Both the position numbers and the translations under genes were made by a program. DNA of 8,741 nucleotides from a bacterium (lineage in GTDB: Bacteria > NPL-UPA2 > JAGMAN01). This document shows, piece by piece, positions 1-5,699 of the stretch. The notes below the pieces were generated by a model. That model saw nothing but the letters and a program-made list of their open reading frames with translations. It was not told the origin of the DNA and did not search any database. The stretch is taken from contig JAGMAN010000072.1 in NCBI GenBank assembly GCA_023130215.1, forward strand, positions 1 through 8,741, read 5' to 3'. The number at the start of each line of letters is the position of its first letter. Position 1 is the first letter of the stretch.

Positions 1-11
1 GTAGTTTTCAC
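1..11 (-). CDS. Possible start of a further downstream gene (partial)
   Basis: A GTG codon at 11-9 on the minus strand is followed by AAA ACT AC before the window ends. A GGAG at 23-20 lies 8 nt upstream, which is good SD spacing. It would begin about 30 bp after the stop of the Dph6-like gene, on the same strand, so it could be the third gene of the riboswitch-controlled operon. The nearby ATG at 25 reads only four more codons before a TGA. Three codons are too few to identify a product, and the call rests only on the start signals. Confidence 0.25.
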
Positions 12-40
12 TCCAAGATCTCCATTGAGAGGTTAGAATC

Positions 41-745
41 TCATTCACTTTCAGGGATAATCTCCAGAAGCCAATGTTTATCTTTAAATATTTTTCTACC
101 AGCTGCAAACTTCACCGGCCTTTTAAAGATGGGACCATCGTAGACAAAGGTATGGTATTCACCTTTCTCCCCACAGAGATCAACCCCGCTCGCCCCGTTG
201 GAGAGCTCTTCTCTACCCGGGTCAATATTGCCCAATCTTTTTAGGTCTTCTATGAATTTCTTATTTACTTCGCGGCCCAGCCACTCTTTGCCTAACAAAT
301 TAGCCTTAGTAGCTACTACAATGGCCTTGAAACCGGTCCGGATAAATTCTTTAAGTAATCCCTCCCTGTCTTCTCCCCATAAAGGCAACAGTGGTTTAAT
401 CTCCGCCTCTTTGCATACCCTCTCTACCCAATCCCGATGCTCCTGAAGGTCTATGTCGCCAAAAATGCCAACCTCAACGCCCTTCTTTTTTAACCCTGAA
501 ACTGCTTTTTTAAACACTCTTTCATAACTTCCCCAGGTAGTCCTCCCTTGGATAATTGGAATGTCTAAGGCATCTGCCTGGACTCTCAAGAGGGTTGAGC
601 TAACTCCGTGTGAACGAGAATGTTTACCATCCTCTGATACCATATTTAGAAGATAGGCAGTTTTAATATCTTGATTTTGCATTGTCTTATAACATGCCAG
701 AGATGTTTCCTTGCCCCCACTCCAGGAAACAAATGCCTTCTCCAT
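41..745 (-). CDS. Dph6/MJ0570-family ATP pyrophosphatase (PP-loop amidoligase-like, ATP_bind_4)
   Basis: This 234-aa protein has the length and layout of the diphthine-ammonia ligase (Dph6, MJ0570) family of adenine nucleotide alpha-hydrolases. The PP-loop is at residues 9-14 (SGGKET, a variant of SGGxDS), and the family's C-terminal signature GVDLCGEKGEYHTFVYDGP is at 187-205. LPLWGEDREGLLKEFI around 120-135 is also typical. Archaeal and eukaryotic members adenylate a carboxylate and amidate it with ammonia to finish diphthamide. Bacteria lack diphthamide, so the bacterial substrate is unknown. The ATG at 745-743 has GGAGG 6 nt upstream. It follows the asparagine-synthetase-like gene after 100 nt and probably shares its B12-riboswitch transcript. 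By inference it may amidate or adenylate a cofactor-related carboxylate. The acidic residue after the PP-loop lysine is E where the consensus has D. The family call is firm and the function is open. Confidence 0.85.
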   Translation of the reverse strand: MEKAFVSWSGGKETSLACYKTMQNQDIKTAYLLNMVSEDGKHSRSHGVSSTLLRVQADALDIPIIQGRTTWGSYERVFKKAVSGLKKKGVEVGIFGDIDLQEHRDWVERVCKEAEIKPLLPLWGEDREGLLKEFIRTGFKAIVVATKANLLGKEWLGREVNKKFIEDLKRLGNIDPGREELSNGASGVDLCGEKGEYHTFVYDGPIFKRPVKFAAGRKIFKDKHWLLEIIPESE

Positions 746-761
746 CTACATCCTCCAATCC

Positions 762-790
762 AAGTTAGCTCGGCTATCGCCTCGCAACTT
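762..790 (-). other. Intercistronic hairpin with tandem G-A mismatches
   Basis: Read as minus-strand RNA, the outer arms AAGUU and AACUU enclose GC/GC, a symmetric GA/GA internal loop, GGC/GCC and a GAUA loop, with one bulged U. Tandem G-A pairs are a common stable RNA internal loop. The plus-strand version would have UC/UC mismatches, so the structure favours the minus-strand operon transcript. It ends about 17 nt upstream of the start codon at 745, just before its SD. It could affect processing or translation of the second gene. Folding was judged by eye. Confidence 0.5.
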
Positions 791-794
791 ACTA

Positions 795-825
795 TCGTAT
801 GGGAAATTTATAATTTCCTATACGG
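795..825. repeat. Near-perfect inverted repeat between the two PP-loop genes
   Basis: The arms CGTATGGGAAATT (796-808) and AATTTCCTATACG (812-824) are complementary across 13 positions with one exception, around a 3-nt TAT loop. The exception is a G-T wobble in plus-strand RNA and an A-C mismatch in minus-strand RNA. The repeat lies 21 bp beyond the stop of the asparagine-synthetase-like gene. It has no T-run on the minus strand, so it is unlikely to be a simple terminator for that gene. mRNA stabilisation or intercistronic processing is possible. Confidence 0.6.
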
Positions 826-845
826 CAAGAAAATTCGTCGTAGGT

Positions 846-1910
846 TTATACTCTACTATGCTCCAAAACATGCCCACAGACTTTGCAATGAAAACTCCCG
901 GAACCCATCCCCGCCCCACATCCTGGACAGGTTTTCTGATCATTTTCAGGCTCAGGGATATCTCCTACTTCTTCTTTGTAAATCTCGTAATAGTAGAGGT
1001 GCTCTTTATTCATAAACTTTGTTGGATAAAGCCTGTTTTTTCTTTCAAACTCTTCATCCGATATCTTTGCGCTAATAATCTCCCTTAACTTTGTAGTCCC
1101 TGAGCCAAATTCTAATGGCCTCTTATCCTGCCAGATAATTTGGTGTGGCAAAACACCCTCAAAAGCCTTGCGTAAAATCCACTTTCCCCAAATCTTCCCT
1201 TCGCTTGCAGTCCTAAAGGCAGCACTCTTACGTGTCCCCCTCCTCAACTTAAGGTCCGATTTTATCTTAAGAGAAAATTTAGTAAATTCCTCATCCAGAT
1301 AGGGTTGCTTTATCTCTAATCCCAATAACTTGCCAAGCTCATTAGAACTAAAGTGCATTAGATAGGAAATCCTCCGGATATAATTGTCTAAGTTGTCCAT
1401 ATCCTGCATGAAGCTATATCCAGCAAAGAGCTCATCTGCGCCATCGCCAGTCATTACCGTCTTTAGTCCTTTCTCTTTAGCAAGCTTCAGGCCAAAGTAG
1501 ACAGTTATATCATTGGGAATGGCCGGGTCAAAACTTTTAAGAGCCTTTATTATTATCGGAATAGAACCAATAGCTTCTTCAGCGGAGATTAGCTTGTGGA
1601 AATATTCAATGTTAAGAAAATCGGCGACATATCTTGCATAATTGAGGTCTTCTCCATAAGATTCAAAGGTGACTACCATTGCCTTAATATTGGGCCTAAG
1701 GCTTGCCAGGATACTTGAATCCAGGCCTCCGGAGAGAAGCAAACCTTCTGCCTGGTTCTTTATGACGGCACTGCGCAATTTATCTTTTAATTCAGTCATA
1801 GAGAATTTCATGTCAGGAAAATCTTCCCTCACCTTAATCCTCATATAATTTTCTATGCAATAAATAAAAATCCTCAGCCTTCTCCGATCAGAAAACTGAG
1901 GAATCAACAT
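846..1910 (-). CDS. Asparagine-synthetase-like protein lacking the glutaminase domain, with C-terminal zinc ribbon
   Basis: This 354-aa protein matches the synthetase half of AsnB. The PP-loop SGGLDSS is at 60-66, TGDGADELFAGY (pyrophosphate/adenylate site) at 154-165, and the C-terminal helix pattern KWILRKAFEGVLP at 243-255. The N-terminal class II glutaminase domain of AsnB (catalytic Cys2, about 200 aa) is absent, so nitrogen must come from free ammonia or a partner, or the acceptor is some other amine. The tail carries CPGC (Cys328, Cys331) and CKVC (Cys342, Cys345), a four-Cys zinc ribbon that AsnB does not normally have. The ATG at 1910-1908 is preceded by GGGTGAGG (1925-1918) at 7 nt spacing. 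Later Met codons (residues 23, 34, 38) lack an SD, though the conserved core starts only near residue 38. It lies directly behind a cobalamin riboswitch and ahead of another PP-loop amidoligase-family gene. The family is firm; the substrate is unknown and perhaps corrinoid-related. Confidence 0.87.
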   Translation of the reverse strand: MLIPQFSDRRRLRIFIYCIENYMRIKVREDFPDMKFSMTELKDKLRSAVIKNQAEGLLLSGGLDSSILASLRPNIKAMVVTFESYGEDLNYARYVADFLNIEYFHKLISAEEAIGSIPIIIKALKSFDPAIPNDITVYFGLKLAKEKGLKTVMTGDGADELFAGYSFMQDMDNLDNYIRRISYLMHFSSNELGKLLGLEIKQPYLDEEFTKFSLKIKSDLKLRRGTRKSAAFRTASEGKIWGKWILRKAFEGVLPHQIIWQDKRPLEFGSGTTKLREIISAKISDEEFERKNRLYPTKFMNKEHLYYYEIYKEEVGDIPEPENDQKTCPGCGAGMGSGSFHCKVCGHVLEHSRV

Positions 1911-1913
1911 CTT

Positions 1914-1967
1914 CCTGCCTCACCCTTCTTTACCATAGAAGAAAACTGGCAAGCTCATCCAGGCAGG
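1914..1967 (-). promoter_or_regulatory. Putative expression platform: stem masking the ribosome-binding site
   Basis: On the minus strand CCTGCCT (1967-1961) is exactly complementary to AGGCAGG (1920-1914). A nested pair, CTTGCCA (1953-1947) with TGGTAAAG (1935-1928), forms with one bulged A and one G-T pair around an 11-nt loop. The outer arm covers the last bases of the SD (1925-1918) and ends 3 nt before the ATG at 1910. The 1967-1961 arm includes CCTG of the riboswitch P1 3' strand, so P1 and this stem cannot form together. No terminator-like T-run follows, so control of translation is more likely than attenuation. Confidence 0.5.
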
Positions 1968-2133
1968 TCTTCTGACTCCCGGCTCAACCTAATCACCACG
2001 CCTTCCCACCCTTGACATCGTAGATGTCAAGGACAGTGGCCTCTTGTGGCTTTCGTCCCCGGTGCACAGCGGCGGGTCCGTCCCTCTGGACTTCCCTATT
2101 CTCCCCACCAGAGAACATCTGGCAGGGCACCTG
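1961..2133 (-). promoter_or_regulatory. Cobalamin (adenosylcobalamin) riboswitch
   Basis: Read on the minus strand, the aptamer opens with AGGTGCC (2132-2126). It continues through the GC-rich core, GCCACTG (2040-2034) and GGGAAGGCG (2007-1999). It closes with the B12 box AGTCAGAAGACCTGCC (1977-1962), one base from the usual AGTCAGGAGACCTGCC. P1 can form from CAGGT (2133-2129) with ACCTG (1968-1964). The order, spacing and total length of about 175 nt fit the classic family. The leader lies 51 nt upstream of the asparagine-synthetase-like start codon and directly downstream of a consensus promoter on the same strand. Known members mostly reduce expression of B12 synthesis or transport genes, or of B12-independent isoenzymes, when cobalamin is plentiful. 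Here it should control the two PP-loop genes. Confidence 0.95.
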
Positions 2134-2159
2134 GACAAGAAATATTCAATTGTGGTCAG

Positions 2160-2188
2160 ATTATAAACCAGCTCAAGCTATCTGTCAA
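2160..2188 (-). promoter_or_regulatory. Consensus sigma70 promoter of the riboswitch operon
   Basis: On the minus strand there is a perfect TTGACA (2188-2183), a 17-nt spacer and a perfect TATAAT (2165-2160). Transcription should start near 2153, about 20 nt before the riboswitch P1 strand. That gives a leader of about 243 nt before the start codon at 1910. Confidence 0.85.
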
Positions 2189-2477
2189 GAGAAAAATGCA
2201 AATTTGAAGGATTTGGATGAGCTAGAAGTGCAAAATTTGCTAGGATTGGACTAGAATACGAGGAGGGTTTAAAAAGTATGGGCTTGAAAGTAAGGTATTA
2301 GTGCAGTTTCAGGGTGGTGCTTGTATACGGATCTGAAAAACTTTGCCGTTAGGCCAAGATGCTCTAAATGAGCGTCTTAGAAGTGGTGGTTTGGCTCTAA
2401 AGGTCAAATAGGACGTTTTAGGGCTGTTTTTAGAGGATGAATTTAGATTGCTTAGGCAGATGCTGCAAGGAAATTAT
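2189..2477. other. Intergenic stretch with no recognisable gene
   Basis: No convincing reading frame is present on either strand. The plus strand has stops every few codons in the frame that otherwise looks longest. There is one small inverted repeat, AAGATGCTC/GAGCGTCTT (2356-2378, one G-T pair, 5-nt loop). No tRNA arms, CRISPR repeats or T-tracts were seen. It may be decayed sequence marking the left edge of the accessory segment. Confidence 0.5.
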
Positions 2478-3224
2478 TCAAGGAAGGATTAGGGGAGGGG
2501 TATCTCGGCATAAATAGTCATATAATGGAGAAAAACTTCTTATAACTGAACTTACCTTATTTGCAAATTCAGGCTTTTTGACTATAGGACACCCATAGTA
2601 CCAATAATCGACACGAAACTGAAGTTGCATGTTGACATACCCCTTGAACTCCCTGGACTTAGCCTGTAAGGCGCTGCTTAGCGCTTCCATCCAGTAACGG
2701 TTCATTTTAATTTTCTCCTCTTGCCGAGCATATCTTTCACCCACTGCAGGGTCAATCTCCATGGTCGCATCGTTGACTAACTCGCTACCGCGATGCCCAC
2801 CCGCCGCATGGCGCTGCTCCAGCCAAAAGTATAAGTTTCGCACTTCAGGCCGTATCTCCTCAATCTTTCTACAGTATTTCTCTGGGTTCATAACCTTATC
2901 CCAATATTCCTTCTTAGAAGCTCCGTTGGGTATCGTCAAGGCTACCACTGCCTTTTGTCGTTGTATACCTACAGTGAAGTGTGGGTGTTTAAATTTATCT
3001 TTATTCTCCTTGTCAGAAAAAATACCCCATACACCGTATCGTTTTGATAGTCCATACTTACCTCTTATGCGCATCCCTCGGTAGGTTGCTTGGATCGAAT
3101 CCTCTATGACTTTCATAAGCTGATCTAAAAATTTCCTGGCTTCATCTGAATCATAACAATTATTATCGAACTTAATTCCACTAAATCTCTTTACGCTCAT
3201 TTCCTCCTCCGCAACCTCATACAT
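2478..3224 (-). CDS. Hypothetical protein, 248 aa, family not recognised
   Basis: This is a soluble-looking, basic and aromatic-rich protein with no signal peptide or membrane segment. The N-terminal half (about 25-100) alternates helix (SDEARKFLDQLMKVIEDS) with strand-like stretches (HFTVGI, AVVALTIP). Residues 105-200 look helical and contain QRHAAGGHRG (137-146). The C-terminus has an aromatic run, DYWYYGCP (206-213). None of these motifs points to a family I know. The start is uncertain. The ATG at 3224 has only a weak SD. An in-frame ATG at 3200 (MSVKRFSG) has GGAGG just 2 nt upstream, which is tight but may indicate the true start and would give 240 aa. Neighbours on the same strand are a membrane protein and a recombinase remnant, so an accessory role is plausible. 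The long uninterrupted frame supports a real gene. Confidence 0.6.
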   Translation of the reverse strand: MYEVAEEEMSVKRFSGIKFDNNCYDSDEARKFLDQLMKVIEDSIQATYRGMRIRGKYGLSKRYGVWGIFSDKENKDKFKHPHFTVGIQRQKAVVALTIPNGASKKEYWDKVMNPEKYCRKIEEIRPEVRNLYFWLEQRHAAGGHRGSELVNDATMEIDPAVGERYARQEEKIKMNRYWMEALSSALQAKSREFKGYVNMQLQFRVDYWYYGCPIVKKPEFANKVSSVIRSFSPLYDYLCRDTPPLILP

Positions 3225-3331
3225 TGCTCTTACTTATCATTCCACAACTCTTTTTTTATTCTCCTTGATTCTAAGAACCCTGCCTAAAAACAGTCCCTAG
3301 GTTGACTAACACGTCACAGAGAAAAGAATCT

Positions 3332-4252
3332 TTAATAATTTAATCGGCGAGATGAAATTGAACCATCTGTAATCCGAAGAACATAACCACGAATTTCACA
3401 AGAGTAGTATTCAACTTCGTGTCCATTCTTGAGCTTCCACCCAACATACGTTGGCACATTCATCTCCACCTCCGTCCAACGGCTCTGACCGCGCGGTCCA
3501 ATTCCGCGATACTTTACCTCCTTCAACACCCCAAAAGAACCACGCTGCTTCGTAGGCTTCCCATACATCTTCATCAGTCCATTAATAACACCCTCCAATT
3601 TATCACGAAACTCCACTGCGGAATATACATTATGAGCAAAGTGACATAAAATTATATCAAGATCATGTGTCCCCTTATTAAAAGAACACTCTACTTTTGT
3701 TGCTACCCCAAATGGTTTCGCCCAAAAGCCTATTTCATAGTTGTGATTGTAATCAACTCTATTATTTAATCTACGAAGAACCTTGTCTTTACTCATTCCG
3801 ATGCGCAGGCTTGTATTATTAAATCGTAATTCGCCAACGCCAGGGGACCCTGTAATATATCTTAATGCCAAGAACCCCAACAAAAATATAATTCCAAATA
3901 GAATTAGTAACCGACGACCCTTGTCAGGTATAGAGCCTACTTCCTTTCCTGTATAAACCTTCATTTTTTTGTCTTGGTCTTCGTTTTGCATAATCACAGA
4001 CTTTGGTTCTGGTTCTACCACAATCTCCTCGAGGTTTATATCTAGACCAGCTTGACGTAGTTTGGCTAGCCAATCAGCCTTTGCTTTTGGACCTTCATAG
4101 ACTGTGCAGGGGACACTCTCGATTAAATCCAGAGCCTCACTCAGTGAAATGGACTTAAAAATTCTCAGCGCCTTAGCCGCTGTTAGTCTTGCGACCGGCC
4201 CCGCGATTTTGGTAATAACTACCTTATATTGCTTGGCCAATCTCCCCACCAT
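3332..4252 (-). CDS. Membrane protein with N-terminal L7/L12-CTD-like domain and C-terminal extracytoplasmic domain
   Basis: This 306-aa protein has three parts. Residues 9-75 follow the pattern of the ribosomal L7/L12 C-terminal domain. The pattern runs VVITKIAG, then TAAKALRIFKSISLSEALDLIES matching the IKAVRELTGLGLKEAKDLVE helices, then a KxxxWLAKLRQAGLDINL helix-strand. After an acidic/basic linker (78-113) comes one transmembrane helix (114-133). It is preceded by KGRR, so by the positive-inside rule the N-terminus is cytoplasmic and residues 135-306 are outside. The outer part contains LRIGMSKDKVLRRL (149-162), which recalls the G-M-S-x-x-x-V turn-helix of BamE/SmpA-like domains, and three cysteines (189, 203, 285). 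It is therefore not a ribosomal protein. The ATG at 4252 has a weak SD (AGAAG). Function is unknown. The L7/L12 resemblance is by eye. Confidence 0.65.
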   Translation of the reverse strand: MVGRLAKQYKVVITKIAGPVARLTAAKALRIFKSISLSEALDLIESVPCTVYEGPKAKADWLAKLRQAGLDINLEEIVVEPEPKSVIMQNEDQDKKMKVYTGKEVGSIPDKGRRLLILFGIIFLLGFLALRYITGSPGVGELRFNNTSLRIGMSKDKVLRRLNNRVDYNHNYEIGFWAKPFGVATKVECSFNKGTHDLDIILCHFAHNVYSAVEFRDKLEGVINGLMKMYGKPTKQRGSFGVLKEVKYRGIGPRGQSRWTEVEMNVPTYVGWKLKNGHEVEYYSCEIRGYVLRITDGSISSRRLNY

Positions 4253-4338
4253 TTCTTCTGGTCAGTATCTGTTGTTTAACCTTCAATCTTCACCTCTGGT
4301 CCATTTTGTGACGGGCTCTCAATGAAAGTTTGTGTGTC

Positions 4339-4943
4339 CTATCTTTTTTCATATGCTTCTCTAACTTGCTCTGGTGCCAGATTAGAGTAGATTTGGGTGG
4401 TAGCTAACCTTTTATGGCCTACTTGTTTTTGTACTGCTGCCATTGGGATACGGTCTAAGAGAGCATGGAGACTATGTGGGTATGCCTTAAAGTGTGGGGA
4501 GAAGCTTCTAAATTGGCTCTCTGAGCGTATTTTTTCATTAACTGTTGTATTGGCTAAAAAGCCTTCCTTGCTTAATCCTGGCCATTTTAAGGTATGCTGA
4601 GACATCGGATAGAACTTCCTTGCTTACAATAATGGTCCTGGCAGTGTTAGTTTTAGTGTTTTCTGCGGGATACGGATAAATCTTTCCTGAAAGTCTATAT
4701 CCTCTACTTTGAGTTTGGCCAGCTCACCTACTCGCGTACCGGTAGAATAGAGAAGTTTCACAATAAGCTTGTCTCTGTAGTTGTCTATAGATTCTATTAG
4801 TTGTTGCCACTCTTCTCTCTTTAAATACTTGATTTCTTTATTATTTTGGTTTTGTGTGTTGGTTTTATAGGTTATTCTTGCCATTTTCAACATTTATTCT
4901 GAGGTAACATTTCTATACTTATTTCAGAATATTCATACTTCAT
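4339..4943 (-). pseudogene. Decayed tyrosine recombinase (phage integrase family)
   Basis: Pieces of one integrase catalytic domain lie in three frames. The first (4624-4893) has LKREEWQQLIESI and STGTRVGELAKL with catalytic Arg54, then runs out at TAA after RFIRIP. A second frame continues the family pattern (AENTKTNTARTIIVSKEVL, about 4663-4606, into SDVSAYLKMARI). A third frame (4339-4605) gives GFLANTTVNEK, then PHSL, VGHKRLATTQIYSNLAPEQV with the His/Tyr motifs (GH 63-64, Tyr73). Two single-base shifts near 4665 and 4575 explain the breaks. Between PHSL and HALLD the usual RHTFAT-like residues, including the second catalytic Arg, are deleted. The N-terminal core-binding domain is missing. 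An AAGGAG SD (4959-4954) precedes an out-of-frame 18-codon stub (4943-4887), perhaps a third shift. The enzyme cannot be active. Confidence 0.85.
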
Positions 4944-4974
4944 ATCATTTACTCTCCTTTATTATTTCCCTGAT

Positions 4975-5469
4975 CTACTTTCTTTTTCCCTTATCATAAT
5001 TTTTGCTATATCGCACCACCAACCCAATTAACAACCTAAGATCAGAATTTCCTATCTTTTTGATAATACTTTTTGCAACAACATCTTCATATAACTTCTT
5101 CATAATATAATCAACTTTTCTCTTCCGTTTTTCCTTATTTTTCTCACTTATTGATCCTTGTTTCTTATCTTTGCTTTTATCTTTATCCGTTACAATTTCC
5201 ACTTTTTTAGTTAATACATAATTTTCTTTCAATTTCTTAAAAAGTTTATCTATTGTTTCTTTAGCATGACGAGGAACAGGTGTTGTAAAACCACCTGGAA
5301 CTTCAGTAATAAATATCCATTTTAAACAACTATTATCTCTATAAACTACATCCCCATATTGATTTGTATAAGTAACCACTTTACAATCTTTTGCAAATAC
5401 TACTGGATTCATACTTACAACAACCATAAAAACAACCAACATCATAACACGTTTCATGACCTTTTTCAT
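4975..5469 (-). CDS. Small secreted lysine-rich protein, family not recognised
   Basis: This 164-aa protein starts with a clear Sec signal peptide: basic MKKVMKR, a hydrophobic core at 8-24, and probable cleavage after VFA (26). The mature part has two cysteines (29 and 48) flanking TYTNQYGDVVYRD (33-45), a beta-hairpin-like stretch that could be disulfide-closed. It loosely recalls the YxYxDxxGxVxYSD start of DUF4124-type periplasmic domains. Residues 93-120 are a very charged Lys/Asp/Glu linker, followed by a helical, basic C-terminus. The ATG at 5469 has AGGAGG (5482-5477) at 7 nt spacing. An exact 12-bp tandem duplication (5453-5476) covers the start and adds four codons. The gene is much more AT-rich than the flanking genes, suggesting recent acquisition together with the adjacent recombinase remnant. 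Confidence 0.65.
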   Translation of the reverse strand: MKKVMKRVMMLVVFMVVVSMNPVVFAKDCKVVTYTNQYGDVVYRDNSCLKWIFITEVPGGFTTPVPRHAKETIDKLFKKLKENYVLTKKVEIVTDKDKSKDKKQGSISEKNKEKRKRKVDYIMKKLYEDVVAKSIIKKIGNSDLRLLIGLVVRYSKNYDKGKRK

Positions 5470-5476
5470 GACCTTT
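5453..5476. repeat. 12-bp tandem duplication at a start codon
   Basis: TTCATGACCTTT occurs twice in succession (5453-5464 and 5465-5476). On the minus strand each copy carries an in-frame ATG, so the secreted-protein gene has two possible starts (5469 and 5457). Only the outer one has an AGGAGG at proper distance. Confidence 0.85.
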
Positions 5477-5604
5477 CCTCCTATTTCTCAAATTTTATTC
5501 TCAATCTATTTATTCTTCATCACCTCCTTTTCCTTTCGCTTTCGCGTATTTACCTCACTTCTCATGCTCAAAACTGGCATTTTCAAGGCTTATTCCAGCC
5601 TATT

Positions 5605-5633
5605 ATTTCGCTTTAGAGGTCCTAAGGCGAAAT
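5605..5633. repeat. 12-bp inverted repeat in the intergenic region
   Basis: ATTTCGC (5605-5611) pairs with GCGAAAT (5627-5633), continued by T-G and TTAG/CTAA, around the 5-nt loop AGGTC. The T-G pair is allowed only in plus-strand RNA; it becomes A-C on the minus strand. The right arm GGCGAAA can also pair with TTTcCGCC downstream (about 5646-5653, one bulge), giving a competing hairpin. A smaller repeat AGGCT/AGCCT lies just to the left (5587-5602), and ACGGA/TCCGT (5674-5688) to the right. No gene is present here on either strand. Confidence 0.65.
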
Positions 5634-5699
5634 GGGGTCAGCTGTTTCCGCCACTCTTAGCCTCACTCTTCACACGGATGATGTCCGTACCGCTTTTTG

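Noticed and set aside
41-745. Naming the gene dph6 with diphthamide synthesis as its function.
   Set aside because: Diphthamide is made on archaeal and eukaryotic EF2, and the other features here are bacterial, so only the family name is supported.
2024-2254. A 76-codon plus-strand frame ending in a protein-like tail.
   Set aside because: It runs antisense through the cobalamin riboswitch and its consensus promoter, which fully account for the sequence.
3332-4252. Calling this gene a ribosomal protein because of its L7/L12-like start.
   Set aside because: It has a membrane helix and a large outer domain, and lacks the L7/L12 dimerisation domain and hinge. Only the domain pattern is shared.
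5674-5699. ACGGA/TCCGT hairpin followed by TTTTT as a plus-strand terminator.
   Set aside because: The stem is only 5 bp, the T-run starts 5 nt away, and there is no plus-strand gene upstream to terminate.
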